Shown here: one piece after another, positions 35,017 through 43,296 of the stretch | Position numbering within the stretch: the first letter of the stretch is position 1 | Layout of the letters: each line of letters opens with the position of its first letter | Assembly (NCBI RefSeq): GCF_011039175.1 | Contig: NZ_JAAKEN010000003.1 | Location: 62,001 to 126,000, forward strand | DNA length: 64,000 nucleotides | Direction of reading: 5' to 3' | From: Slackia sp. ZJ119 | Lineage (GTDB): Bacteria > Actinomycetota > Coriobacteriia > Coriobacteriales > Eggerthellaceae | Notes under the pieces: model-generated | Databases searched by the model: none | Told to the model about the DNA's origin: nothing | Seen by the model: the letters and a program-made list of their open reading frames with translations, nothing else | Made by a program: the position numbers and the translations under genes

Positions 35017-36333
35017 ATGGCATTACCGCTCGTGGCCGTCGTCGGCCGCCCCAACGTGGGAAAATCAACGTTCGTGAACCGCATCGCCGAAGGCAACGAG
35101 GCCATCGTCCACGAAATGCGCGGCGTCACCCGCGACCGCTCGTACCACACCGCCGACTGGAACGGCGTGGAGTTCAAGCTCGTCGACACCGGCGGCATCG
35201 AAATGGGCGACGAAGACGCCTTCCAGGCCTCCATCCGCAGCCAGGCCCTCATGGGGGTCGACGAGGCCGACGTCATCGTGTTTTTGGTGGACGGCAAGAC
35301 TGGCATGAACGCCGACGACGAAGCGGTCGCCCGTCTGCTGCGCCGCACGTCGAAACCGGTGTTTACCGTGGTTAACAAATTGGACAACCCGCAAAGCGAA
35401 GAGGCGCTCTACGAGTTTTACGCGCTTGGCCTGGGGGACCTGTGGCCGGTGTCGTCGCTGCACGGGCATGGCACGGGGGATCTGCTCGACGCCGTCGTCG
35501 AAGAGCTGCGGCAGGTCGAATGTGCGCCCGACGCCGACGACGAGGAAGGCGTCAACGTCGCCATCATCGGCCGGCCCAACGCGGGGAAGTCCTCGCTCAT
35601 GAACCAGATGACCAACAACCAGCGCTCCATCGTCTCCGACGTGGCCGGCACCACGCGCGACGCCGTCGACACCCACCTGGTGCGAAACGGCGTGCCTTAT
35701 ACGATCGTCGACACGGCGGGCCTGCGCCGCAAGGCGAAGATCGACGAGGACGTCGAGTACTACGGGTTCGTTCGCGCCATGCGCGCCATCGACCGCGCCG
35801 ACGTGGTGCTGCTCGTCATCGACGGCACGCTCGGGCTCACCAACGAAGACCAGCGCGTCGCGTCGTACGCGGTCGAGCGGGGGTGCGCCATGGTCATCGT
35901 GCTGAACAAGTGGGACATCGTGGAAGGCCCGGAAGCGAAGCAGAAGGTGCGCGACTTCATCGCCGACCGCATGATGTTCGTGGGGTATGCGCCGGTCGTG
36001 TCCATCTCGGCCCTCACCGGCAAGCGCGTCGACCGCGTCTGGGACGCCATCGACACCGCCTACGAGCACTACATCGGCACCATTCCCACCAACGCGCTCA
36101 ACCGCTGGCTTGCCGAGATCCGCGAGACCGGCCACACCGTTTCCAAGGGCAAGGCCGTGTTGCGCATGAAGTACATCACCCAAACGGCCGTCAAGCCGCC
36201 GCGCTTCACGTTCTTCGTCAACCGCCCCGACGTGGTGACCGACAACTACGAGCGCTTCCTGGAAAACCGCCTACGCAAGACGTTCGACCTGACCGGCACG
36301 CCGGTGCAGTTCCGCTTCAAGAAGAAGGACTAG
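35017..36333 (+). CDS. der: Ribosome assembly GTPase Der (EngA)
   Basis: A 438-residue essential GTPase with two consecutive G domains: GRPNVGKST with DTGG and NKLD in the first, and GRPNAGKSS with DTAGLRRK and NKWD in the second. A C-terminal KH-like domain (LRMKYITQTAVKPPRFTFF, split by family motif) binds 50S rRNA. I chose ATG 35017; an in-frame upstream region overlaps the DUF512 gene. It is 2 bases before plsY. Confidence 0.96.
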   Translation: MALPLVAVVGRPNVGKSTFVNRIAEGNEAIVHEMRGVTRDRSYHTADWNGVEFKLVDTGGIEMGDEDAFQASIRSQALMGVDEADVIVFLVDGKTGMNADDEAVARLLRRTSKPVFTVVNKLDNPQSEEALYEFYALGLGDLWPVSSLHGHGTGDLLDAVVEELRQVECAPDADDEEGVNVAIIGRPNAGKSSLMNQMTNNQRSIVSDVAGTTRDAVDTHLVRNGVPYTIVDTAGLRRKAKIDEDVEYYGFVRAMRAIDRADVVLLVIDGTLGLTNEDQRVASYAVERGCAMVIVLNKWDIVEGPEAKQKVRDFIADRMMFVGYAPVVSISALTGKRVDRVWDAIDTAYEHYIGTIPTNALNRWLAEIRETGHTVSKGKAVLRMKYITQTAVKPPRFTFFVNRPDVVTDNYERFLENRLRKTFDLTGTPVQFRFKKKD

Positions 36334-36335
36334 GC

Positions 36336-37070
36336 ATGGCGACGACGTTGGCGGCGCTTTTCGGGGTTTTCGTCGGCTCCTTCCTTTTGGGGTCGGTTCC
36401 GTGGGGCGTCATCATTTCCAAGTGCTTCTACCACAAAGACGTGCGCGATGTGGGCTCGGGCAACATCGGCACCACCAACGCCATGCGGGCCATGGGCAAG
36501 GTGGGCGGCAGCGCCGTGTTCGTGCTCGACTTCGGGAAAGGTGTCGTGTCGGGGCTTGTCGCCTTGGCTCTCGCGCAGGCCCTGGTCGCCTGGGACCCCG
36601 AAGGCTGCACAGCGTTCGTCGCTTTGGCGCTCGGCGACGCCTGGCAGGCGCAGGCGGCGGCTTCCAGCAACTGCCTCGTCGTGCTGTTCACGTCGGTCGC
36701 GTTTCTCGGGTGCATCTTGGGGCACGTGTTCAGCCCGTGGCTCGGCTTCAAGGGCGGCAAGGGCATCGCGGTGGCGGCCGGATGCCTCATGGTGACGTTC
36801 GGCCCTGTCGGCGGGCTTTTGGAAATCGCCTTGTTCGCGGTCGTCGTGGCGGCGACGCGCTACGTGTCGGCCGGCTCGATAGCCGCGGCCGCGGCCTGCC
36901 CCTTGTTCGCGCTGTACTATTGTTGGGACAACGTGCCGGCGTGGGCCTGCTGCGCCGCGGGCGCGGCCGTGGTCGTGTGGGCGCATCGCGGCAACATCGG
37001 ACGCTTGCGGGTCGGATGCGAGCGGCGCATCGGGTCGTCGAAGGGCGACGGGGAAGGGAAAGACGCATGA
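36336..37070 (+). CDS. plsY: Glycerol-3-phosphate acyltransferase PlsY
   Basis: A 244-residue membrane enzyme transferring acyl from acyl-phosphate to glycerol 3-phosphate. The three family motifs are visible: GSVPWGVIISK, DVGSGNIGTTNAMRAMGK with the catalytic loop, and LGFKGGKGIAVAAG. Five to seven hydrophobic helices; the C-terminal tail (RLRVGCERRIGSSKG) is cytosolic and basic. An insertion of about 20 residues around residue 90 (DAWQAQAAASSN) lengthens it beyond the usual 200. It overlaps gpsA by four bases, so consecutive steps of phospholipid synthesis are coupled. Confidence 0.94.
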   Translation: MATTLAALFGVFVGSFLLGSVPWGVIISKCFYHKDVRDVGSGNIGTTNAMRAMGKVGGSAVFVLDFGKGVVSGLVALALAQALVAWDPEGCTAFVALALGDAWQAQAAASSNCLVVLFTSVAFLGCILGHVFSPWLGFKGGKGIAVAAGCLMVTFGPVGGLLEIALFAVVVAATRYVSAGSIAAAAACPLFALYYCWDNVPAWACCAAGAAVVVWAHRGNIGRLRVGCERRIGSSKGDGEGKDA

Positions 37071-38092
37071 AGGCAGCTGTGATCGGCGCTGGGTCGTGGG
37101 GCACCGCCCTTGCCCAGGTCTTGGCCTTGAACGGGCACAACGTCAGCTTGTGGGCCCGCGACGCGAAGGTGGTGCGCGGCATCAACGAAAACGGGTACAA
37201 CCCGCGCTATGTGTCCAATGCGCTGCTGTCCGACAACATCGTGGCGACCACGTCGTATTCAGACGCCTTGCGCGGGGCGAAGGCCGCCGTCATCGTGACG
37301 CCGTCGAAGCTTTTGCGCGGGGTGGGCCAGGCGTTTTGCGGGCTCGTCGCCGACGATCTGCCCATCGTCGTGTGCTCGAAGGGCGTCGAGGGCGGCTCGG
37401 GCCTTCTGCCGGTCGAAGTCTTCGAAGCGGAGCTGGGGGGCGCCGACCGGCTGGCCGTGCTGTCCGGCCCGAACCACGCCGAAGAGGTCATCCGCGCCAT
37501 TCCGGCTGGCACCGTCGTCGCGAGCTCGTCTTCCGAAACGGCCGCCTTCTTCCAAGACCTGTTCGCCAGCGACACGTTCCGCGTCTACACGTCTTCCGAC
37601 GTGACCGGCGTTGAGCTGTGCGCGGCGTTCAAGAACGTCATCGCCATCGCGGTGGGCATCGCCTATGGCATCGGGTTCGGCGACAACACGGCCGCCATGC
37701 TCATGACCCGCGGCCTGGCCGAAATGAACCGGCTCGTGTGCGCGTGCGGCGGGCTTCCGCTCACCTGTCTGGGGCTGGCCGGCGCCGGCGACCTGATCGC
37801 CACGTGCACGTCCCGGCATTCCCGCAACCGGCGTTTCGGCGAGATGATCGCCCGCGGAGGCACCATGGCGTCGTGGGAAGCCGAAACGTCCATGGTGGCC
37901 GAAGGTGCGCTCGCCTGCAAGACGCTCGACGTGATCGCGCGGGCTCATGCGGTGGAGCTGCCCATCACCGATGCGGTCCGCAACGTCGTGTGGGAAGGCG
38001 GCGACGCGCGGACGCTGGGCTCGGCGCTCATCAGCCGCCCGCTCACGACCGAGTTCTACGGCATCGACGATCCGGCTTCGTTCGAGGGCTGA
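37067..38092 (+). CDS. gpsA: Glycerol-3-phosphate dehydrogenase [NAD(P)+]
   Basis: A 341-residue enzyme reducing dihydroxyacetone phosphate to sn-glycerol 3-phosphate, the substrate of PlsY. Rossmann motif VIGAGSWGTALAQVLA at the N-terminus; catalytic lysines in VCSKGVEGG and CAAFKNVIAIAVGIAYG; LAGAGDLIATCTS and SRNRRFGEM close the active site. It is the last gene of the long housekeeping run; a gap of 1.2 kb follows. Confidence 0.96.
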   Translation: MKAAVIGAGSWGTALAQVLALNGHNVSLWARDAKVVRGINENGYNPRYVSNALLSDNIVATTSYSDALRGAKAAVIVTPSKLLRGVGQAFCGLVADDLPIVVCSKGVEGGSGLLPVEVFEAELGGADRLAVLSGPNHAEEVIRAIPAGTVVASSSSETAAFFQDLFASDTFRVYTSSDVTGVELCAAFKNVIAIAVGIAYGIGFGDNTAAMLMTRGLAEMNRLVCACGGLPLTCLGLAGAGDLIATCTSRHSRNRRFGEMIARGGTMASWEAETSMVAEGALACKTLDVIARAHAVELPITDAVRNVVWEGGDARTLGSALISRPLTTEFYGIDDPASFEG

Positions 38093-38204
38093 TCGTCGCG
38101 GCGCACGGTGCGCGGACAGGGGCGTTCGCCGTGCGATTCGTGCGGCGAACGGCGTGCTCTGGCAACGCGTGAGTGACGGGAATGTTACCGAAACGCGTAG
38201 GCTC

Positions 38205-38233
38205 TTGCGGGTTTTGCGGCAGCCAGGTAATCT
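38205..38233 (+). promoter_or_regulatory. Possible promoter of a small RNA
   Basis: TTGCGG (38205-38210) and TAATCT (38228-38233) are separated by 17 bases, the best spaced -35/-10 pair I found in this gap. Transcription would begin near 38240, just before the first stem of the candidate RNA. Confidence 0.4.
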
Positions 38234-38239
38234 TAGCCA

Positions 38240-38428
38240 TGCGAGGTTTGCGAACGCCTCGCAGCACCTTTTCATTCGACAACACAAAGGTCCGTCACCG
38301 TCTCTCGTCTCTTATGTACCCTCTCTTTACACCAATCCCCGACGGACCTAGGCACGCGCACCTTCCCCTTCTCCTCTGTGCGTGTTGCAACGCCCCCTCC
38401 AGCCACCCCAACTGGAGGGGGTATTTTT
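38240..38428 (+). ncRNA. Candidate structured small RNA, about 190 nt
   Basis: Downstream of the TTGCGG/TAATCT promoter come four stems: GCGAGG/CCTCGC (38241-38262), GGTCCGTC with GACGGACC (38289-38296 and 38341-38348), CACGCGCA with TGTGCGTG around a pyrimidine-only-like loop (about 38353-38384, one mismatch), and the terminator stem. No tRNA, SRP, 6S, tmRNA or RNase P hallmark is recognisable. The sequence between stems is pyrimidine-rich. It could also be the structured 3' UTR of gpsA. Confidence 0.4.
38393..38428 (+). terminator. Strong Rho-independent terminator
   Basis: A perfect 10-bp stem CCCCCTCCAG/CTGGAGGGGG with a nine-base loop, followed by TATTTTT. It lies 300 bases after gpsA, so it may end the housekeeping operon or the candidate small RNA. 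Confidence 0.88.
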
Positions 38429-38751
38429 ATGGACGCGCCGGTCGTTTTGGGCCGCGGAAGCAAGACGAAATGATGCGCTTGCACAAAATCTGCACTGAGG
38501 CGGTTGGCGCTCGCCTTCAACCGACCCGTTTCTCAGCCGATTCGCGAGAAGGCTTTTATATCGCCTGAACAAGGCCTTCACGACGAGCGTGCGCAGGTGG
38601 TCGGACTGTGAACCCTCGAGCTGTCGGACCCTTTCGGCCGTCGCTTCGATGACGGCGGGCACATCCCCAGTCCGCCGCCGAAGCGCAGTCGGCCCCGCTT
38701 CGGGATGCGCCCGGCCCCGCCGCCCGGGGACGGCGTGCTGGAGCGGGGCTG
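38429..38751. other. Gene-free stretch between terminator and inverted-repeat element
   Basis: About 320 bases with no convincing reading frame, start signal or repeat. Short frames on both strands here lack ribosome-binding sites and codon bias. Confidence 0.4.
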
Positions 38752-39000
38752 GTGCAGTTATGCAACCTGTGGCAGCGTTTGGCAACGGGGGCGCGAATTC
38801 TGTGCAGTTATGCAGCCTGTGGCAGGGAGATTCGGCATTTCTCCGGAGCAGTTAGCGGTTTCTAACTTTCAGCGTTCAAAAGGGCCAGGTCAGAAGCTTG
38901 GAGGGTCGCTCTGGTTCAACACGTTCTGCCACAGCCTGCATAACTGCACAGAATTCGCGCCCCCGTTGCCAAACGCTGCCACAGCCTGCCAAATTGCACA
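38752..39000. repeat. Inverted-arm element, copy 1 (about 249 bp)
   Basis: Two arms of about 75 bp (38752-38826 and, inverted, 38926-39000) contain the boxes GTGCAGTTATGCA, CCTGTGGCAGCGTTTGGCA and a second GTGCAGTTATGCAG...TGTGGCAG, plus the shared spacer ACGGGGGCGCGAATTCT. The centre of about 100 bp holds the palindrome AGTTAG-N6-CTAACT (38850-38867) and CCAGGTCA. A homologous element in the opposite orientation lies at 52098-52349. Confidence 0.8.
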
Positions 39001-39213
39001 AGGACCGGGACCCTTCTGCCGCAAGCCGCGAAACTGCTCCAGCGCCTGCCCTCTGCCGGCCTTCGACGATTCCGGGAAGGCGTCGGCGCTTCTCGTCGTC
39101 GGCCTGCCGCGCCCCTTGCCTTCTAGGGAAACGCGACCGGCGGAATGCCTGCCTAGGCGAAGGCGATCGCGTGTCGGCTTGACGGCGTCTCGCCGCGGGG
39201 CGTGCGCAGGCCT

Positions 39214-39219
39214 TATACT
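39214..39219 (+). promoter_or_regulatory. Possible -10 box of the lipoprotein gene
   Basis: TATACT within CCTTATACTGG, 82 bases before the ATG at 39302. The same TTATACTGG context occurs at 9851, upstream of the small membrane protein. No clear -35 is visible. Confidence 0.35.
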
Positions 39220-39301
39220 GGCGGTCGAACCGTTTGTCGCCGATGCGGCGGTGCGGCGCAAGGCCGTCGAGCCGCTTGCGGCGGAAGGGAAGGACTGGGC
39301 C

Positions 39302-39874
39302 ATGAAAACGCAGAACACCTGGGGGCGTCGGGCGGCGGCCGTGGCGGTCGCGCTGATGATGACGGCCGCGCTGTGTGTGGCGGCGGGCTGCTCGAAGGCC
39401 GACAAGCCGCTTGAGGAAGGCGTGCCGCAGTGGGCGAGCGAGCCTGCGCTTCGAGAATGGACCGCGCAGGCGATCGACGAGTTCAACGAGGGCGACTATG
39501 CGGCCATCGCCGAAGCGCTCGTCGACGGGACCATGACGGCCGAGCAATTGGAAGAAGACAGCGCCCCCGAACAGGAAAAGCTCGGCGCGTTCGAGGCGCT
39601 CGGCGACGTCGAGTACTACAACGGCGAAAGCCTGGGGCGGCCCTACGTCTGCGCCGTCCAAGAGGCGACGTATGAAAACGGCGCGGCGCAGTTCCGCATC
39701 AGCTTCTTCGAAGACGGCAAGCTGGCGGCGTTCTACTTCCTGCCGAACGAAGGCGAGACGCAGGACGCCGCAGGCGGAAAAGACGGCGGCGAAGGAGAAA
39801 CGGCCGGTCAGGGCGCCGACACCGGCGCGGACGAAGCGGCCGGCCAGAGCGCCGACGGCGGCGGCGAGGCCTAG
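39302..39874 (+). CDS. Lipoprotein of unknown function
   Basis: A 190-residue exported lipoprotein. The signal peptide has a basic start (MKTQNTWGRRAAAV), a hydrophobic core and the lipobox VAAGC at residues 26-30, so Cys30 would be lipidated. The mature domain (WTAQAIDEFNEGDYAAIAEAL, in part, to AAFYFLPNE) resembles small DUF3887-like domains: an early helical pair followed by sheet, with no catalytic motif visible. The last 40 residues are a Gly/Ala/Asp/Glu low-complexity tail. The start ATG follows GGAAGGGAAGG. It converges with the alkyltransferase-like gene, sharing four bases at the stops. Confidence 0.75.
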   Translation: MKTQNTWGRRAAAVAVALMMTAALCVAAGCSKADKPLEEGVPQWASEPALREWTAQAIDEFNEGDYAAIAEALVDGTMTAEQLEEDSAPEQEKLGAFEALGDVEYYNGESLGRPYVCAVQEATYENGAAQFRISFFEDGKLAAFYFLPNEGETQDAAGGKDGGEGETAGQGADTGADEAAGQSADGGGEA

Positions 39875-40338
39875 GTGGCGGTGCCTGCGGCGCCGGCGTT
39901 GCTTCGTTCCAGCTCGAGCAGCGGCGCCAGCGCGGCGGCTCCCTTCGACCCCGACACCCGGTGGCTCGGCACGAGGATGGGCAGCGGGTTGCGGTTGACG
40001 GCGGCCCCCACCGAGCGAAACGACTTAGGAGCGCCCAGCATCTCGGCGACCTGTGCCGCCGTGCGCGTCTGGCCGTAGGGGATGGCGGCGAGCGCGTCCC
40101 ACACGCGGCGCTGAAACGGCGTTCCCTGCGGCGCCGTCGGCACCGAGAACTCCTGCCGCTTCCCGGCCAGGTACTCTTGGATCTGCGACGCCGTGCGGTT
40201 CGTCAGCTCGGTGGCCTTGCGCGTGCCCGCCAGCTCAAGGTCGCCCAGCCCCAAAAAGACGACGGCCCGCCCGTTGGCGGCGATGGTCACTTTTCCCAGC
40301 GGCGTGGGGTAGGAGAAGTAGGAGACGCCGTCAGTCAT
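39871..40338 (-). CDS. Alkylguanine-DNA alkyltransferase-fold protein lacking the catalytic Cys
   Basis: A 155-residue homologue of O6-alkylguanine-DNA alkyltransferase (Ogt/MGMT). The DNA-binding helix-turn-helix and arginine finger are conserved (PFQRRVWDALAAIPYGQTRTA, in parts; SFRSVGAAVNRNPLPI). The active-site motif, normally PCHRV, reads VPSHRV: the codon is AGC (serine) where TGC (cysteine) is expected. Beyond it the usual GYGGGLERK loop is missing (GSKGAAALAPLLELER). It therefore cannot accept an alkyl group in the normal way. Alkyltransferase-like (ATL) proteins also lack the Cys, usually with Trp, and flag lesions for nucleotide excision repair; this could be an unusual ATL or a decayed ogt. 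The frame is intact and GAAGGA precedes the ATG. Confidence 0.8.
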   Translation of the reverse strand: MTDGVSYFSYPTPLGKVTIAANGRAVVFLGLGDLELAGTRKATELTNRTASQIQEYLAGKRQEFSVPTAPQGTPFQRRVWDALAAIPYGQTRTAAQVAEMLGAPKSFRSVGAAVNRNPLPILVPSHRVSGSKGAAALAPLLELERSNAGAAGTAT

Positions 40339-40390
40339 GGATCCTTCTTTCTCGCGGCCCGTACGTCTCTTAGTATAGGCATTTTTGCGG

Positions 40391-40396
40391 TAGAAT
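40391..40396 (+). promoter_or_regulatory. Possible -10 box of rpe
   Basis: TAGAAT, 26 bases before the GTG start at 40423, in the 84-base gap between the divergent alkyltransferase-like gene and rpe. Confidence 0.4.
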
Positions 40397-40422
40397 GAAA
40401 CGACCGAACGAAAGGGGACGAC

Positions 40423-41130
40423 GTGTTCACTCCCGTGCAGATCGCACCATCCATCCTGTCAGCCGATTTCGCGAACCTTGGGCGCGACGTCGAGCGCCTT
40501 GCCGAGGCGGGCGCCGGCTTCATCCACGTCGACGTCATGGACGGCCATTTCGTGCCGAACCTCACGATGGGCGTGCCAGTCGTGAAGGCGCTGAAGAAGG
40601 TCACGAGCGTGCCGCTCGACGTGCACCTGATGATCGACAACCCGCTCGAGCAGCTGCCGTGGTACCTCGACGCCGGGGCCGACCTGCTGACCGTGCACGC
40701 CGAGACGCTTGACGGCGTGCAGCTGAAAAAGGCCGTCGCCATGATCAAGGACGCGGGCGCGAAGGCGGGCGTCAGCGTGAAGCCGAAGACGCCCCTCGGG
40801 GCCGCGGCGCCGGTGCTCGACATGGTCGACCTGGTGCTCGTCATGTCGGTCGAACCGGGCTTTTCGGGCCAGAGCTACATCGAAGGCAGCGAAGAGAAGG
40901 TGGCCCGCGTCTGCGCCATGGCCCGCTCCATCGGCGCGTCGCCGCTTGTCGAGGTGGACGGAGGCATCGGCATGAAGACGGCTTCGCTTGTGGCGGCCGC
41001 CGGCGCCGACGTGCTCGTGTGCGGCAATGCGGTGTGCGGCGCCGACGATCCGGCGCAGGCGCTGCGAGACGTTCGCGCACTCGCCGAGCAGGCCCGCCGA
41101 GAGGCGCTGGCGGTTGGCGAGGAAGGCTAG
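40423..41130 (+). CDS. rpe: Ribulose-phosphate 3-epimerase
   Basis: A 235-residue TIM-barrel enzyme of the pentose phosphate pathway interconverting ribulose 5-phosphate and xylulose 5-phosphate. Metal and catalytic residues are in APSILSADFANLG, HVDVMDGHFVPNLTMG, DVHLMIDNP and the final VDGGIG; LVMSVEPGFSGQSYI is the phosphate loop. It starts at GTG with AAAGGGG upstream. The cysteine desulfurase follows after seven bases. Confidence 0.96.
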   Translation: MFTPVQIAPSILSADFANLGRDVERLAEAGAGFIHVDVMDGHFVPNLTMGVPVVKALKKVTSVPLDVHLMIDNPLEQLPWYLDAGADLLTVHAETLDGVQLKKAVAMIKDAGAKAGVSVKPKTPLGAAAPVLDMVDLVLVMSVEPGFSGQSYIEGSEEKVARVCAMARSIGASPLVEVDGGIGMKTASLVAAAGADVLVCGNAVCGADDPAQALRDVRALAEQARREALAVGEEG

Positions 41131-41137
41131 CGGACGC

Positions 41138-42343
41138 ATGGCGATCACGATTCCCGACGACTACGTCTACCTCGATTACGCGGCCACCTCGCCTTTGTGC
41201 GAAGAGGCCGCCCGTGCCATGGCGCCGTTTTTCTTGTCCGGCCGCGCGGGCGTTTCGGCGCAGGGCAACGCGAACTCGCTCCATCGGCCCGGCCGCGCCG
41301 CGTTCGCCGAGCTGGAGCAGGCCCGCAGAAGCCTCGCGGAAAGCCTCGGCGCCGCCCGTCCCGACGAGGTCACGTTCACGTCCGGCGCCACCGAGGCCGA
41401 CAACGCGGCGCTTCTCGGCATTGCCCGGGCGGTCGCGAACAAGCGCCGGATGCAGGGCGCCAAGGAAAAGCCGCACGTCGTCGTGTCGGCCATCGAGCAC
41501 GACGCCGTGCTCGCCCCGGCCAAGCAGCTGGCCGCCGAAGGCTTCGAGGTCACGCGCGTGCGCCCCGACCGCCAGGGCTTCATCGAGGCGCGGGCCCTTG
41601 AGGCGGTCCTGCGACCTGAAACCGTGCTCGTCTCGGTGCAGGCGGCCAACAGCGAGGTCGGCAGCATCCAGCCGGTGGCCGAACTGGCTGCGCTCACGCG
41701 CGAGACGGGCGCGTTTTTCCACGCCGACGCGACCCAGGCTTTGGGGAAGGCGTTCGTCGACGTGGCGGAATGGGGCGTGGACGCGGCGTCGTTCTCGGCG
41801 CACAAGGCAGGCGGCCCGAAAGGGGTCGGCGCCTTGTACCTGAAGGCGCGAACGCCGTTTGCGCCGGTTGCGCTTGGCGGCGGGCAGGAGCTGGGACGTC
41901 GCAGCGGCACGCAGAACGTGGTCGGGGCGGTCGGTTTCGCCGCTGCCGCCCGTGCGGCGCAAAGCGGATGGGAAGACGAGGCTGCGCGGCTGCGCGGCCT
42001 GCGCGACCGGCTGTATGCGCAGGCGTGCGCATTGGACGGCGTCGAGGCCACCGTGGAGGTCGAGGCGGGCAGCCAGGACTTCCTCCCCAACATCGTGCAC
42101 CTGCTCGTTCACGGCCTGGAAAGCGAAACGCTCGTCTTGCGGCTTGACGCGCTGGGGTTCGGCGTGTCGGGCGGATCGGCGTGCTCGTCGCAGTCGCTCG
42201 AGCCGAGCCACGTGCTCACGGCGCTGGGCGTTTCCGACGACGACGCCCACGAGGCCCTGCGCGTGTCGATGGGCCGCTTCACGACCGAGCGTGACATCGA
42301 CGGATTCATAGACGCCCTGCGCAAGACGCTTGACTGGGCCTGA
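41138..42343 (+). CDS. Cysteine desulfurase (NifS/IscS-like)
   Basis: A 401-residue PLP enzyme that takes sulfur from cysteine for Fe-S clusters or thio-cofactors. YLDYAATSPLCEEA is the N-terminal signature, SGATEADNAALLG the PLP phosphate region, HADATQALGK the Asp/Gln pair, SAHKAGGPKGVGALY the Schiff-base lysine, and the persulfide cysteine is in SGGSACSSQSLEPSHVL. The short loop after Cys fits the class I (IscS/NifS) type. No iscU or sufC is adjacent; the genes around it (rpe, PHP phosphatase) are unrelated. ATG 41138 with GAGGAAGG upstream was chosen. Confidence 0.94.
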   Translation: MAITIPDDYVYLDYAATSPLCEEAARAMAPFFLSGRAGVSAQGNANSLHRPGRAAFAELEQARRSLAESLGAARPDEVTFTSGATEADNAALLGIARAVANKRRMQGAKEKPHVVVSAIEHDAVLAPAKQLAAEGFEVTRVRPDRQGFIEARALEAVLRPETVLVSVQAANSEVGSIQPVAELAALTRETGAFFHADATQALGKAFVDVAEWGVDAASFSAHKAGGPKGVGALYLKARTPFAPVALGGGQELGRRSGTQNVVGAVGFAAAARAAQSGWEDEAARLRGLRDRLYAQACALDGVEATVEVEAGSQDFLPNIVHLLVHGLESETLVLRLDALGFGVSGGSACSSQSLEPSHVLTALGVSDDDAHEALRVSMGRFTTERDIDGFIDALRKTLDWA

Positions 42344-42358
42344 CGGAAAGGAAGCGTG

Positions 42359-43168
42359 ATGGAACGCGTCACCACCCATACCCACACCTGTTTCACGAAC
42401 CACGGCGAAGGCACGGTCGAAGAGCTGGTCGCCGCTGCCGAAGCGGCGGGCGTCTCGACCATCGCCGTCACCGAGCACTATCCGCTGACCAGCGCGTTCG
42501 ACTCGAACGCCTACCTGTCGATGGACAAGTCGCGCGTGGACGAATACCTGGACGCGGTCGCCCACGCCCGCCGGCGCCACCCGAAGGTCGAAGTGCTCAC
42601 GGGCACCGAGCTCGACTGGCTGGGCGACGACGAGGACCGCACGTTTTCCGCGAGCGACTTTGCGCCCTTCGACGTGGTGCTGGGGTCGGTCCATTTCGTC
42701 GACCGCTGGCCGTTCGACGATCCTGCCCAGCGCGACCGATGGGACACGGCAGGCGCCGACGCCATCTGGCGGCGCTACTTCGAGGTGTGGTGCGAGGCCG
42801 TCGCCTCCGACGCCCCCTTCGCCGTCATGGCGCACCCCGACCTGGCGAAGAAGTTCAACATCTACCCGACGTTCGATCTGGAGCCGCTCTACGAACAGGC
42901 GGCGGCCGCATGCGCCGCGTCGGGCCGGATGATCGAGGTCAACACCTCGGGCGCCCATTACGCCTGTGCCGAAATGTTCCCGGCGCCGGCGTTTCTGCGG
43001 GCGTTTTGCCGCGAAGGCGTGCCCTGCACCGTCGGCACCGACGCACACGTGCCGGCCAACGTCGCCCGCGGCATCGACGACGCGTACCGCCTCATGTACG
43101 AGGCGGGTTATCGGAAGGTTACCGTGCCGACGCCCGGCGGCGACCGCCGCGAGATCGCAATCGTCTAG
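42359..43168 (+). CDS. PHP-domain phosphatase (histidinol-phosphatase type)
   Basis: A 269-residue PHP-fold metal-dependent phosphoesterase. Metal ligands can be followed around the barrel: THTHTCFTNHGEGT at the N-terminus, VTEHYPLT, TGTELDWL, LGSVHFVD, VMAHPDLAKKF, EVNTSGAHYACA, and the last GTDAHVPANVARG. This order fits HisJ/HisK-type histidinol-phosphatase, which would act in histidine synthesis; related PHP phosphatases have other substrates, so the assignment is provisional. The ATG at 42359 has AAAGGA seven bases upstream. It lies 15 bases after the cysteine desulfurase. Confidence 0.85.
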   Translation: MERVTTHTHTCFTNHGEGTVEELVAAAEAAGVSTIAVTEHYPLTSAFDSNAYLSMDKSRVDEYLDAVAHARRRHPKVEVLTGTELDWLGDDEDRTFSASDFAPFDVVLGSVHFVDRWPFDDPAQRDRWDTAGADAIWRRYFEVWCEAVASDAPFAVMAHPDLAKKFNIYPTFDLEPLYEQAAAACAASGRMIEVNTSGAHYACAEMFPAPAFLRAFCREGVPCTVGTDAHVPANVARGIDDAYRLMYEAGYRKVTVPTPGGDRREIAIV

Positions 43169-43296
43169 AATAGCGTTCCTGTCGACGCCTTCGACCGCAA
43201 AACGCCGAAGGCGCACAGGCCGCTTTGGCGCGGCGACAAAGCGTCCGGCGTCGTGCGAAGGAAGGCCGCAGACCCGTTCAAGTGGAAGGATGTGCC

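Noticed and set aside
38173-38568. 131-residue open frame over the candidate small RNA
   Set aside because: No Shine-Dalgarno sequence, crosses a strong terminator, unusual composition.
38093-39301. tRNA gene in the large gap
   Set aside because: No cloverleaf, no GTTCRANYC T-loop motif, no CCA-proximal acceptor pairing found.
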